IMG/VR virus record: IMGVR_UViG_3300043427_003205 | Location: 1 to 28,356 of that record | Source: a virus | Length of the DNA: 28,356 nucleotides | Strand: one strand, 5' to 3' | In this document: positions 13,590 to 22,060 of the stretch, piece after piece | Layout: every line of letters begins with the position of its first letter | Position numbering within the stretch: the first letter of the stretch is position 1 | Made by a program: the position numbers and the translations under genes | Notes under the pieces: model-generated | The model's database searches: none | The model's input: only the letters and a program-made list of their open reading frames with translations | Told to the model about the DNA's origin: nothing

Positions 13590-14389
13590 TGTTGGGGTTT
13601 AATGGTGGACTGATGGGCGTGCGTCGCACACCAACGACCAGCACAGCATCTGGGCTGTGGTTGCCGAATGAGCAGAGCGTGGCCAAGCGTGCGGCAATTT
13701 GGCCGATTAACTTTGGCACAACCGATCCGACTCCAAGTCTTTCTCCGGTTCTTTGGTACGACTTTTCAGATGAGTCAACAGTAACCACTTCGGGGACTGA
13801 GGTGACAGCAGTAACCAGTAAAGGTTCGCGAAGCTGGACCTTGACAAGGAGTTCAACGGGACCGGAATACGTCACTGGAATCAACAGTCGAAAATGCTTG
13901 GACTGGGGCAGCACCAGTCACGCTAGATCGTTGAGGAATACAAGCACAACATCGACATCAATACATGAGGTTTACTTTGTTCTCGACGCGAGCTTCGGCT
14001 CAACTTTTCCGTCCTCAAATGGTTTAATTAGTGCTACTAGCAGTGGATATTTGCTCGGCGCAAACTCGGGTGGCGCTGGATTTTGGCCGTATTCAAATCT
14101 GCCGAGCTGGTTGTTCGACTCTGCATTTATCAACGGTTCTAGCTCAAATGTCTACGATTCTGCGATTCTGCCTACGATAAATAGTCCTTCGCTTCTGCGC
14201 GTGACGCGAACAACTGGGGCGCTGACTGCCACCGATGGTTTTCTAGTTGGCGGCGACAGAGATTTAAGTGGACGTGGCTGGCTTGGGTTGATTGGTGAAA
14301 TAATAGTTTTTTCTGCTCCCCTTAGTAGCGATAACAGGAGTTCGTTGCATGTTTGGTTGGCTTCTAAGTGGGGCATCACGCTGGTCTAA
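13589..14389 (+). CDS. LamG/concanavalin-like tail appendage protein
   Basis: About 266 residues. After an N-terminal attachment stretch, SPVLWYDFSDESTVT begins a laminin-G/concanavalin-like domain. The C-terminal signature GLIGEIIVFSAPLSSDNRSSLHVWLASKWGI is typical of carbohydrate-binding LamG folds. It probably binds host glycans. ATG 13589 overlaps the preceding stop; a GTG one codon earlier is possible. Part of the plus-strand fibre cassette; its DNA is more A/T-rich than the gene that follows. Confidence 0.8.
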   Translation: MLGFNGGLMGVRRTPTTSTASGLWLPNEQSVAKRAAIWPINFGTTDPTPSLSPVLWYDFSDESTVTTSGTEVTAVTSKGSRSWTLTRSSTGPEYVTGINSRKCLDWGSTSHARSLRNTSTTSTSIHEVYFVLDASFGSTFPSSNGLISATSSGYLLGANSGGAGFWPYSNLPSWLFDSAFINGSSSNVYDSAILPTINSPSLLRVTRTTGALTATDGFLVGGDRDLSGRGWLGLIGEIIVFSAPLSSDNRSSLHVWLASKWGITLV

Positions 14390-14391
14390 CC

Positions 14392-14808
14392 ATGCTCTAC
14401 TCCCACAACACCACCACCCCTGCACCCCTCCCCCACCGCATCCGCTTTGCGGACGGCAGCACCCGCACGGACGCCAGCACCTTCACGCCTGACGAGCTGG
14501 AGCGTGCCGGATACTCCGGCCCCTACGAGCACCCAGAGTGTGACCCGACCACCGAGACCGTGGACTGGGATGGTGCCGCCTTTCTGGTGCGCCCCTACAG
14601 CGCCGACGAGCTGGAGGTGCAGTGGGCCAGGGTGCGCGAGCAGCGGAACCAGCTACTGCAGGCCAGCGACTGGACGCAGATCGAGGACTACGACCTCGGT
14701 GCTGATCGCGCTGCCTGGGCTGTCTACCGGCAGTTGCTGCGTGACATTGGAGATCAGCCGAATCCGTTTGCCATCACCTGGCCGCAGGCTCCAATGCCAT
14801 GGGCATAA
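14392..14808 (+). CDS. Tail-fibre-assembly-like protein
   Basis: 138 residues. The C-terminal region (WARVREQRNQLLQASDWTQI ... AAWAVYRQLLRDIGDQPNPFAITWPQAP) fits the common phage tail-assembly chaperone pattern RxxLLxxxDWT...W..YRQ.LRDI..Q..P....WP. Such proteins help fold or attach fibres. The start is ATG 14392, two bases after the LamG-like gene, although the frame is open further upstream. GC-rich unlike its neighbours, so it may have been exchanged separately. Confidence 0.85.
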   Translation: MLYSHNTTTPAPLPHRIRFADGSTRTDASTFTPDELERAGYSGPYEHPECDPTTETVDWDGAAFLVRPYSADELEVQWARVREQRNQLLQASDWTQIEDYDLGADRAAWAVYRQLLRDIGDQPNPFAITWPQAPMPWA

Positions 14809-14873
14809 GCGTGGTTCGAGCCTCAATTCGTGCTCGGGGGTGGACCTAGACTGGGGCTGAATGCTTGTAAGTC

Positions 14874-15920
14874 ATGCCAGTTACAAAACAGGTTTATACA
14901 GCAACGGCGACGTGGACTGCTTCGCAGTTGGCGAATCTGTTTAGGAGTGCATTTATAGATGCAGGTCTGATGACGGAATGGCATGATACTTTTGCTATTA
15001 GCGGCAGAGAGTATCGTGTCTTGAAGATTGAGCACGACGGAACGAAGACGTACGGATCAACGTTTTATTACTTCACCTTTATTGCAGACGGAAATCAGCC
15101 TGGCGTGTCGATTGCGTCTGGATGGAATACGTCCACAGATACGCCAACCGGAACACAGTTTTTGGATTATCATATTCTGCCAACTAACCTCGGTAACGCA
15201 AATAACAATAATCAGGCTTCGGCTATATCCAGCAATAACTACACGCATTCCTCGGCTTCCAATATCGCTTTAGAGCGTTATACATCACAAGTCGACACAA
15301 AGCAGAGTTGGTTTGTTTTGCGAAACACGGGAAACTCATTCCCAATGAATTTTTTGCATCCACAGACTACCCTGCATACGTGGCTTGATTTAAGCAAAGG
15401 AATTATATCTGGATATACACTGGCACGACCTTGGACATCCTCTCGTACTGGGCTGCTCAGCTTCCAGATTCCGGAAAACATTCAAAGATGTCTTGTTTAT
15501 GGTTCTGTTCTCAGAGGCGTAACCACGACAAATGGAAACGCCGCTTTTCATGCCGCCGGCTTTAATGCGATAAATTACGTTGGCGTCGGCAGTGTTAGCA
15601 ATGATGTTGCCAACAACAGGGCAACTATAGTTGGAGATGCAGGTTCTGGCACGGTCTTGCCTGTCGGCAAAACATCAGCTAATCCAGCATTCACATCTGA
15701 CTACATTCCCATCTGTACTGGTTTGCAATGGTCGCCTTTTACGCCCACATTGCTAGCCTCGGATTTTGCTGTTTACATGCACTACGCCAATAACACGATT
15801 GGGTACGGTGACAAGTTTGTTGTTTCTGCTGGTACTGAAGAATGGCAAGTCATAGCCGCTGCAAATAACGGAACGCTTAACGACGGAGCCTCACCTGTAT
15901 TTATGGCGCGAGTCGTGTAA
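14874..15920 (+). CDS. Hypothetical virion/fibre protein, 348 residues
   Basis: Not confidently recognised. The N-terminus (MPVTKQVYTATATWTASQLANLFRSAFIDAGLMTEWHD) is an attachment-like helix, followed by a long beta-rich, asparagine/serine/threonine-rich body typical of phage receptor-binding or depolymerase-like proteins, and a conserved-looking end (YGDKFVVSAGTEEWQVIAAANNG ... PVFMARVV). Codon use is A/T-rich compared with the preceding gene. The 65-base gap before it (14809-14873) shows no obvious promoter. Its stop overlaps the next start (TAATG). Confidence 0.8.
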   Translation: MPVTKQVYTATATWTASQLANLFRSAFIDAGLMTEWHDTFAISGREYRVLKIEHDGTKTYGSTFYYFTFIADGNQPGVSIASGWNTSTDTPTGTQFLDYHILPTNLGNANNNNQASAISSNNYTHSSASNIALERYTSQVDTKQSWFVLRNTGNSFPMNFLHPQTTLHTWLDLSKGIISGYTLARPWTSSRTGLLSFQIPENIQRCLVYGSVLRGVTTTNGNAAFHAAGFNAINYVGVGSVSNDVANNRATIVGDAGSGTVLPVGKTSANPAFTSDYIPICTGLQWSPFTPTLLASDFAVYMHYANNTIGYGDKFVVSAGTEEWQVIAAANNGTLNDGASPVFMARVV

Positions 15921-16222
15921 TGGCTGACTTTAACATTACTGCAAACACCTTATCTTTAGGTGTAGACACTGGAACACTAACGATTGCCAGCAGTCAACAG
16001 CAGTACAACCAAGTATTTGCTTCATTCACTGTTGGGCCTGTCGTTAGCTTGGCCCTTGTCAATGCTGGAGCTCTTCAGGTGCTTGGCAGTAATCCGACTT
16101 ACCTGGAAGTGCGGCCTAGTCGTGATGCTGGTCCCACGATCGCATTGTTCACAGAAGGAGGACAGGCTGCAACGCTGCCGACCTCGGGGCAGATCTGGCC
16201 TTCTGGACTGTTCAGGCAGTAG
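15920..16222 (+). CDS. Small hypothetical structural protein
   Basis: 100 residues, beta-rich (FNITANTLSLGVDTGTLTIASSQQQYNQVF ... VVSLALVNAGALQVL ... SGQIWPSGLFRQ). Coupled to the previous gene by a TAATG overlap, so probably a partner of that fibre protein. Last gene of the plus-strand cassette; it ends 4 bases from the end of the convergent tube-like gene. Family unknown. Confidence 0.7.
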   Translation: MADFNITANTLSLGVDTGTLTIASSQQQYNQVFASFTVGPVVSLALVNAGALQVLGSNPTYLEVRPSRDAGPTIALFTEGGQAATLPTSGQIWPSGLFRQ

Positions 16223-16246
16223 CGAGCTACTCCGATAGCAATCGGA
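16219..16246. other. Two adjacent short hairpins at a convergent gene junction
   Basis: GTAGC-GA-GCTAC (16219-16230) contains both stop codons of the convergent genes. TCCGAT-AGCA-ATCGGA (16231-16246) follows directly. There is no T tract on either strand, so they are not standard intrinsic terminators. They may limit transcription read-through or stabilise the mRNA 3' ends. Confidence 0.35.
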
Positions 16247-17078
16247 TCGGACCTGTCGTGACGAAGTTGGCCGAACCGGCGATCAAGTCTTCAGCAGAGA
16301 CGTTGATTGATGAAGCCGTGATCAAGATGTTTGACTTGAAGTAGAGAGCGCTTGTGACGGATGTTCGGCTAGGATCTGCACACTGCGCCGCTGCCGTCGT
16401 CTGCTTTAGGTAAAACCGTGTGGTCGCCACTGAACCTTCATCGGTCAACTGCACAGCACGCAGTAGGCGATCGACATCGGCCTCGGTGTTATCCCAGTAG
16501 AAATTGACGAGAAAATCAAAGCTGCCTGATCCTGTGATCACACTTTTGATTGCCGTACCAAAGCGATCACCGAGGGCGCTGGTATCGACCTCGGGGGCTG
16601 AACGGGAGAACTCCCAGCGGCGGAGATCACCCTGGACGGTCAGTGCGTTTGCGGTCGCAGCAGCCTTGTAGGACGCTGCAGAAGTAGGCCAAGCTCGCAG
16701 TGGCGTTTCACTGGTCGCTGCTGTCAATGACGCCACCAAGCTCGACAGCACCTGGATTTGATTGGAATTGGCATTTGCGGCGAGGATCACCGGCTTGGTG
16801 ACATCGACTGCCGAGAACGAAAGCCGTGTGCCTACCGTGTTTGCCAGTGCCCCTGCACGCGTGGAATGCAGGTAGATCCGATCGAGCTCGTCGCGGAACA
16901 CATAGCCCTGAAGTGTGCCACCAAGATGGACTAAGGTCACTTGCTCTGCCAGAAGCCAGTCGTCGTAGTTGACGGTGACGTAGTTGCTGGCCTTGATGAC
17001 TGCGGCAGCGGGAACGACAACGGGCTCGGGGGCAGACCGTTGGAACTTGACGATGCCTTTGTTGCCGATGTAGGCCAT
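16227..17078 (-). CDS. Tail tube-like protein
   Basis: 283 residues. Segment LRRWEFSRSAPEVDTSALGDRFG ... ITGSGSFDFLVNFYW (about 153-200) has the 'VD(V/T)TxLGDxFxxxxxxxxGSGSFDF' pattern seen in siphovirus tail tube and decoration proteins; the surrounding protein is beta-rich. Start ATG 17078 overlaps the stop of the preceding gene (TAATG), so the two tube-like genes are coupled. They lie downstream of the tip genes, not upstream of the tape measure as usual. Major tail protein or a tube-derived tail-end protein are both possible. Confidence 0.7.
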   Translation of the reverse strand: MAYIGNKGIVKFQRSAPEPVVVPAAAVIKASNYVTVNYDDWLLAEQVTLVHLGGTLQGYVFRDELDRIYLHSTRAGALANTVGTRLSFSAVDVTKPVILAANANSNQIQVLSSLVASLTAATSETPLRAWPTSAASYKAAATANALTVQGDLRRWEFSRSAPEVDTSALGDRFGTAIKSVITGSGSFDFLVNFYWDNTEADVDRLLRAVQLTDEGSVATTRFYLKQTTAAAQCADPSRTSVTSALYFKSNILITASSINVSAEDLIAGSANFVTTGPIRLLSE

Positions 17079-17470
17079 TAGAGCGCAGCGGTTGGCTTGC
17101 CGGAGATCTGGAAGTCAATGTCGCAAACTTGAGCGGCGCCGAAGCTGGCACTCAGGCCGACGCGAGTGATGACAGCAGAGGCCGTGACTTTCTTGCCAGT
17201 CGCCGAATCGAAGACCATCTCAACACCCGAGAGCGTGGAGTTATCGGCGTAGACCTGGGTCAGCAGCGCGTCGGTAGCAGCGTCCTCGGGGTCGTAGAAG
17301 AGGCTGGCGCTGCCGGAGGTGGACCGCAAGCCGCTGATGAAGGTGCGATCCAAGTCGCCTTGCTTGGTCGTCGGCAGCGCTTCCCGGTCGATGGACAGCG
17401 AGATGTCCCGGCATTTGCCGATGCGTGTGCCGCCGAAGAACAGCGCTGCAGTGGTGCCAGTGAGGATCAT
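17078..17470 (-). CDS. Tail tube-fold protein (second copy)
   Basis: 130 residues with tube-fold features: GGTRIGKCRDISLSIDREAL, TTKQGDLDRTFISGLRSTSGSASLFYDP, and a closing strand AQVCDIDFQISGKP. The SGLRSTSGSAS segment matches the common tube motif where a loop follows 'DxxxxGLRxxSGS'. ATG 17470, 21 bases after the upstream gene. It may form a heteropolymer or adaptor with the 283-residue protein. Assignment comes from motif memory only. Confidence 0.7.
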   Translation of the reverse strand: MILTGTTAALFFGGTRIGKCRDISLSIDREALPTTKQGDLDRTFISGLRSTSGSASLFYDPEDAATDALLTQVYADNSTLSGVEMVFDSATGKKVTASAVITRVGLSASFGAAQVCDIDFQISGKPTAAL

Positions 17471-17491
17471 GAAGCAAGTCTAGCTTTGGCT

Positions 17492-17878
17492 TTAGAAGTC
17501 TCCTGTAAGCACGACCTGAACCGTGCTGATTCCAGCTTTGACAGAGGATTGCCTGGGTGGTCCGTCGAAGTACCAATCGAGGTGCTCACCAGTTTGGATT
17601 TTGGTGGCGAGCTGTGTGTCGTCGATACCAGCCACGATCTCGGTGGGCAATGCAACGGGAAAGAATCCAGTCAGTGAGTTCAGGTAGGAAGCAATGATCA
17701 AAGCTGCATCAGCGTCAGGGATGTTCTCGAAGCCCAGAGTTAAGCGTGCCTTGCCTGGCTGCGAGCCGAGGAGACGCGGGTAGGAGATGACGCCGACGTA
17801 CTGAGGTAATAGCTGCGCAAACTGAGGCGCTTCGTAGTTTCGGCTCGTTGGTCTGATGGCAGGAAAGTTGATGGTCAT
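17492..17878 (-). CDS. Single-module tail protein (shared 125-residue module)
   Basis: 128 residues made of one module that also occurs inside the two proteins encoded upstream. Landmarks: YEAPQF, RLTLGFENIPDADA, FFPVALPTEIVAGID, LDWYFDGPP, ISTVQVVLTGD. Because neighbours contain the same module fused to other domains, this gene is either the ancestral single form or a trimmed paralogue. The start overlaps the stop of the upstream gene (TGATG). Probably a tail-tip or baseplate component; family not named. Confidence 0.75.
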   Translation of the reverse strand: MTINFPAIRPTSRNYEAPQFAQLLPQYVGVISYPRLLGSQPGKARLTLGFENIPDADAALIIASYLNSLTGFFPVALPTEIVAGIDDTQLATKIQTGEHLDWYFDGPPRQSSVKAGISTVQVVLTGDF

Positions 17879-20409
17879 CAGGGTTCGTCGCGGACTACAT
17901 CATAAGAAGAAAGATCAAAATCAAACTCCAGGCTAGTCTCAAGAGGATCCGCAGTAGTCAGCTCCGAGATCTGAACAGGGCTATCGATGGGGAAAATCAA
18001 CGACTGCGTATCTGAGACAAAATCTGTCAATGGATATCTCGAGTTTCCTAGTTGCCCGTTAAAAATAACAACATTATAAAAAGAGCCAGGCTCATATGGT
18101 GGGTATCGGGTTGAGCTAGTCAATGATTGAATTGTATTGATCGGAGCAATAAGATTTGGGCTGTTAGGCCGCAGAAGAAACTCATTCATAAACACGGTAG
18201 CCGACCCGCCCGTAGCAAGCAAACGGCGATTGGTCTTATCAAGCCAATGCAATGAGGTCGCACGATTTATGGATGAGCCGGCGGTTTGAAGAAACCAGTT
18301 TAGTGTGTTTGATTCGAGATTGACATTAAAAAGCTGCAGCAGATTGTTGCGCTGAAAAACGAAGTAATTGTCGCCAGTGTCATGCTCAAAACAGGGATCT
18401 GAGACATTGATGTTCAAGGTTCTAGAAACCTGAAGGGATGCGTCGAATACAAAGTTGCGATAGATGATGTTATTGCCATTGGCAGTGATTTCCTCGCTGA
18501 TGCCAATGCCTCCGCCCTGGTAGACCTTTGAATTGATAATGCTTGAGTAAGTGGGATCAATTTCGATCAAGCGATTATCCAATGTTGCCAAAACCATGTT
18601 GCCGTTTGGCCTAAACGTGAAAGCCAGCGGGTTGGAAACTGTAGAGACGCGTACTTTCTTCTTCATGCTGCCATCAGCGGCATCAAAGACCGTGATGTCT
18701 GCGCCAGGCCCAGGATCTACAACACTGACAAGTTCATTACGATCGGCCCTGTACCGCGGTTGACCAAAAGCACCTGCGTATTTACACTGGTATATAATGG
18801 CCCCATTGGAGTTGAAAGCTACAAACGTCGTAAAGCTAAGATCTTGCAAGGTGACCACGTAAAAGCTGTCATTAACCTTGGTCAAGGTAATGCTGGGAGA
18901 GCCGAAGGAGTAGATGACATTAAAGTCTATGGCTGCCAAGGAAGCAGCAATCATCCATTGAACCTCGCCCCTGTCGTTATACTTGTAGATCCTGAGCGGA
19001 ACTTCGGGCCTGATAATTGTAAATCCAGAGCTGTTAGACGTAACTAGCTCATCAAATGTGTTATTGCCCACCCTGGCGATGTACACAGACTTATTCGCGC
19101 CGTGAACAGGTCGAGTCTGCAAGCCATTGCCAGCATTTGTCTGAACAACTGGCGAGTAGGTCATCCACTTCAGACCTGTCCTGCCGCTGGTGTCAATCGG
19201 AGGAGGTGGTGATACTGAGAACCCGCCAAACGACTCATACCGAATTGTGTCAATGTAATCAGTAGGGCTGTAGATCCCTGGATTGACAGCGGAGCCAGTT
19301 CCGATTGCACCAGGCGATGTGTAGGCCTTAAGAACAACGCGGATGTTGACCAGGCCTTTCTGGACGAACTCGTATGACGGCGGTTCTTCCCATCGCCAGC
19401 TCAGTGTTGACCCATACAGTTCAACGTATGATTTCAGGCTGCTGTCTAGTCCGCTCAGAAAGTCAGCGGGTAGCGCAATGGGCTTAATCGACCCATTGCA
19501 CTGCTTGTAGAACTCATCGAAGTCATTGGCCAGGCTGTCTCTGACGTTTTCGTAGGTCAGCGTGAGCTGAGCCTGGCCCGGTTTTGATGCCATCAAAAAA
19601 CGCGATGAACGGTTGTTCATCGTGTAGATCTTTGAATCGGCGTAAAGAGGAGGAGTGAACTCGCGGGTGGTCGGCTTGTATGAAGGAAACTCGTTGCCAT
19701 CGCCAGTAACCTGGACTTCTGCATCATTTACAAGTAGTGCAGTCGCCGTCGCGGTTCGGCTGTAGCTCATCGCATAGCCAGAAACCGTTTGATAAGTGCC
19801 ACCGCCTAGTAAAGCGACGTCATATGTCGAACCATCCGCTTTTTCGACTGAGGCATAAACGGGTGGTATTGTGTATGACTGCGCAGGGCCTGCTGGTATG
19901 GATAACGTAAATAAGCCGAAATTTTTGATCGTGATCTTGCGGCCAGGGCCAATTACGAAGGTTTGAGCCTGGTTGCCTGTGCTAACGCCTCCAGTAAAAA
20001 AGGATGGTGAACCGGCCCAACTAGACTCCCATGCAACAATCAGCTTGAACTGAACATCAACTGTGCTGGATGTTGTGTAGGTTTTGACTTCATTGATTCC
20101 ACTGCCTGAAGCAGGCTTCAATGCAGCGACCTGATTGACACGGAGCTCGGAGATGCCGCTGGAGATCCCGATCGAACTGACTGCCGCCGTGATCCGACCA
20201 TCGGAGACACGCAACGTGCTCGGGGTGGAGACCACTTCCACAACACCGAGGACGAGCTCCATAGTCGCCTGGGAGGCGATGGTGGTCGCAGGTGCCTCGA
20301 GGTCGATCAGGCTGACTTCAGCGACCAGCAGACGCTGCGCCAGCAGTCCCGTGCTCGGGGTGTTGACGAGGATGGGCGCGGCTTCAGGTTCGACGCTGTA
20401 GGTCGTCAC
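17878..20409 (-). CDS. Large modular tail protein with shared module and beta-propeller-like C-terminal half
   Basis: 843 residues. Residues 1-110 are beta-rich repeats. Residues about 243-366 are the shared module (QLTLTYENVRDSLA, KPIALPADFLSGLD, LSWRWEEPP). Residues about 440-780 contain repeated strands such as VYIARVGNNTFDELV, VNDSFYVVTLQDLSFTTFVAFN and LAFTFRPNGNMVLATLDNRLIEID, resembling WD/PQQ-like propeller blades. This suggests an adhesin-type or tip fibre protein. The start is GTG 20409, overlapping the upstream stop. The propeller half is encoded by more A/T-rich DNA. Probably exposed at the tail tip and involved in adsorption; that is inference. Confidence 0.75.
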   Translation of the reverse strand: MTTYSVEPEAAPILVNTPSTGLLAQRLLVAEVSLIDLEAPATTIASQATMELVLGVVEVVSTPSTLRVSDGRITAAVSSIGISSGISELRVNQVAALKPASGSGINEVKTYTTSSTVDVQFKLIVAWESSWAGSPSFFTGGVSTGNQAQTFVIGPGRKITIKNFGLFTLSIPAGPAQSYTIPPVYASVEKADGSTYDVALLGGGTYQTVSGYAMSYSRTATATALLVNDAEVQVTGDGNEFPSYKPTTREFTPPLYADSKIYTMNNRSSRFLMASKPGQAQLTLTYENVRDSLANDFDEFYKQCNGSIKPIALPADFLSGLDSSLKSYVELYGSTLSWRWEEPPSYEFVQKGLVNIRVVLKAYTSPGAIGTGSAVNPGIYSPTDYIDTIRYESFGGFSVSPPPPIDTSGRTGLKWMTYSPVVQTNAGNGLQTRPVHGANKSVYIARVGNNTFDELVTSNSSGFTIIRPEVPLRIYKYNDRGEVQWMIAASLAAIDFNVIYSFGSPSITLTKVNDSFYVVTLQDLSFTTFVAFNSNGAIIYQCKYAGAFGQPRYRADRNELVSVVDPGPGADITVFDAADGSMKKKVRVSTVSNPLAFTFRPNGNMVLATLDNRLIEIDPTYSSIINSKVYQGGGIGISEEITANGNNIIYRNFVFDASLQVSRTLNINVSDPCFEHDTGDNYFVFQRNNLLQLFNVNLESNTLNWFLQTAGSSINRATSLHWLDKTNRRLLATGGSATVFMNEFLLRPNSPNLIAPINTIQSLTSSTRYPPYEPGSFYNVVIFNGQLGNSRYPLTDFVSDTQSLIFPIDSPVQISELTTADPLETSLEFDFDLSSYDVVRDEP

Positions 20410-21599
20410 GGCAGGTCAATCCTCGACTTTAATTGTACGGTGAGAGTTGAAACACCCTTGAATACGGATTGAATGACGGGGCGTTCTTCGAAGTACCATT
20501 TGTTCAACGTCCCTGTCAGGCGGATGTAATTTGCTACGGCTGGTGTAGCACTTGCCAGCAACTCATCAGGCAAGAAAAAGCCGTAGCGCTCGCCGTAGGA
20601 TTCGTCGTAGGCATCCGCAACACGACGAGCATCGACATCGCTGATGTTTTCGTAGTCGATCGTGAGCATGGCATTGCTAGGTCGGGAGCACATCAGCTTG
20701 CGAGTGGCGCCGCCACTCATGGCGTAGACCCGTTCGATGCCATAGCGAGGGGCTTCAAAGCTCATGTTGGTCGGAGCAAAGGGAGGCAGGTATCCAGTCA
20801 GGATGCGACGAAGTTCGCCCCTACCACTTCCAATCAGGATTTGGCTGGAGAAGCCAACCAGGAAGTTGTTTTTTAAGACAGCCTGGGGACTGCTGATCTC
20901 AATGGTTGATGGGAGCAGCTGCATCGACAGCTGCGGAGAGATCTGCGTCGCCGAGCTCCCGATGAGAACCGAGGCCGACTCCAGCGTATTGAAATACAGC
21001 TTCGTGATCGAGCTGTAGATACCCAGGTCGAAGGTGATGAGCGAAACCTGCCTGGAATAGACCAGGGTTGCGGCTGTGCTGGAAAGCCTGAGTTCACCTG
21101 ATTGCAGCGACCACTGATCAATGGCGCCCGACCCGACGCTGATGATGCTGGCGGGCGGTGCAAAGTCGCGCAGAAGGATGGCAGTAAGCTGGCCGGATCC
21201 GATTTGGATCGTGCCGCTCTCGGTGCCCCATTGATCGATGACGCCGGACGCCAGCGTGATCGTGCTGGGGAGCAGCGTCAGTTCGCGGATCAGCGTTGCG
21301 GTAAGCGGCCCAGACCCGATCTGAATCGTGCCGCTCTCGGTGGCCCACGGTGCAGTGACAGGCGAGCTGCCGATCGAGACGACGGAGGTCTCGTGCTGAT
21401 ACTTATATTTGTCGAGCCAGAAATTGCCGTAGCTGATAACGGCAATCGTGCTGGGCTGCGCAAGCAGCCTATTGCCCAGCAGGATGATGTAGTCGCGCTC
21501 GTCCGTAGACGAGGTGCCACCGACAACGATGTAGTCCCTGGCGGGAGATTCGCTACTCCCGCCGCCTCTGACTAGATCAATGTCAGATGGATCGATCAT
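20406..21599 (-). CDS. Modular tail protein with tandem N-terminal repeats and shared C-terminal module
   Basis: 397 residues. Residues about 80-190 hold tandem 39-residue repeats (TESGTIQIGSGPLTATL, TESGTIQIGSGQLTAIL, a weaker LQSGELRLSSTAATLV), visible in DNA as a 117-base period between about 21180 and 21350. Residues about 270-397 are the shared module (MLTIDYENISDVDA, YGFFLPDELLASA, WYFEERP). It overlaps neighbours on both sides by 4 bases. Likely virion tail component; the repeats may set a shaft length or give several binding surfaces. Confidence 0.75.
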   Translation of the reverse strand: MIDPSDIDLVRGGGSSESPARDYIVVGGTSSTDERDYIILLGNRLLAQPSTIAVISYGNFWLDKYKYQHETSVVSIGSSPVTAPWATESGTIQIGSGPLTATLIRELTLLPSTITLASGVIDQWGTESGTIQIGSGQLTAILLRDFAPPASIISVGSGAIDQWSLQSGELRLSSTAATLVYSRQVSLITFDLGIYSSITKLYFNTLESASVLIGSSATQISPQLSMQLLPSTIEISSPQAVLKNNFLVGFSSQILIGSGRGELRRILTGYLPPFAPTNMSFEAPRYGIERVYAMSGGATRKLMCSRPSNAMLTIDYENISDVDARRVADAYDESYGERYGFFLPDELLASATPAVANYIRLTGTLNKWYFEERPVIQSVFKGVSTLTVQLKSRIDLP

Positions 21600-22027
21600 G
21601 CGACCAGCTGCAGGTTGATGGCGCCGTTGGATCCATCAAAGTCAAACAGGAAGCCTTCGCCGTTGGACATGGTGATCGAGACTCCGTAGTCATACCAACC
21701 GATCAATGGCTGGCTTGAGGACGTGGAGTTGTAGAGCACGGCGTAGCGCCATGGTCCGATGGTGCCGGTGGCGCTGAGCGTGTAGTCGGCCAAGATCAGC
21801 TTGTAAAGGCCGCTGGTTTGACTCGAGGACGTTGTGGTCAGGGTGATGCCATTGGCGGCATAGCCGTTCTGCGGCGTGATCTCGGTGATATTCGATCGAA
21901 CTGTCTGGCTGACTGAAGGGGCTGTGTTCGTCAGGAGAATCTTGATAACGTCTTGGCTCCAGTCGTGCTTGCCGTGAGCGAGGTCAACGCCCAAGCAGTT
22001 GAACTTTGTCAGGGCAACAGAGGCCAT
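21596..22027 (-). CDS. Small phage structural protein (common siphovirus tail type)
   Basis: 143 residues. The pattern SQDVIKILLTNTAP ... ITEITPQNGYAANGITLT ... SGLYKLILADYTLSATGTIGPWRYAVLYN ... PLIGWYDYGVSITMSNGEGFLFDFD matches a frequent phage structural family placed near tail-tip genes. I recall the family but have no name for it. ATG 22027; 33 bases separate it from the J-like gene stop. Its stop overlaps the next start by 4 bases. Likely decorates the tail or tip. Confidence 0.8.
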   Translation of the reverse strand: MASVALTKFNCLGVDLAHGKHDWSQDVIKILLTNTAPSVSQTVRSNITEITPQNGYAANGITLTTTSSSQTSGLYKLILADYTLSATGTIGPWRYAVLYNSTSSSQPLIGWYDYGVSITMSNGEGFLFDFDGSNGAINLQLVA

Positions 22028-22060
22028 GGTAAATCAAGTGTGTAACACATCCAGTATAGG

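Noticed and set aside
17317-17325. Additional GGTGGACCG arm site
   Set aside because: Single copy in a tube-like gene, far from the attachment region; expected by chance.
18761-18770. Further copy of the iteron word
   Set aside because: Only TGACCAAAAG, lacking the final conserved bases, and isolated in a tail gene.
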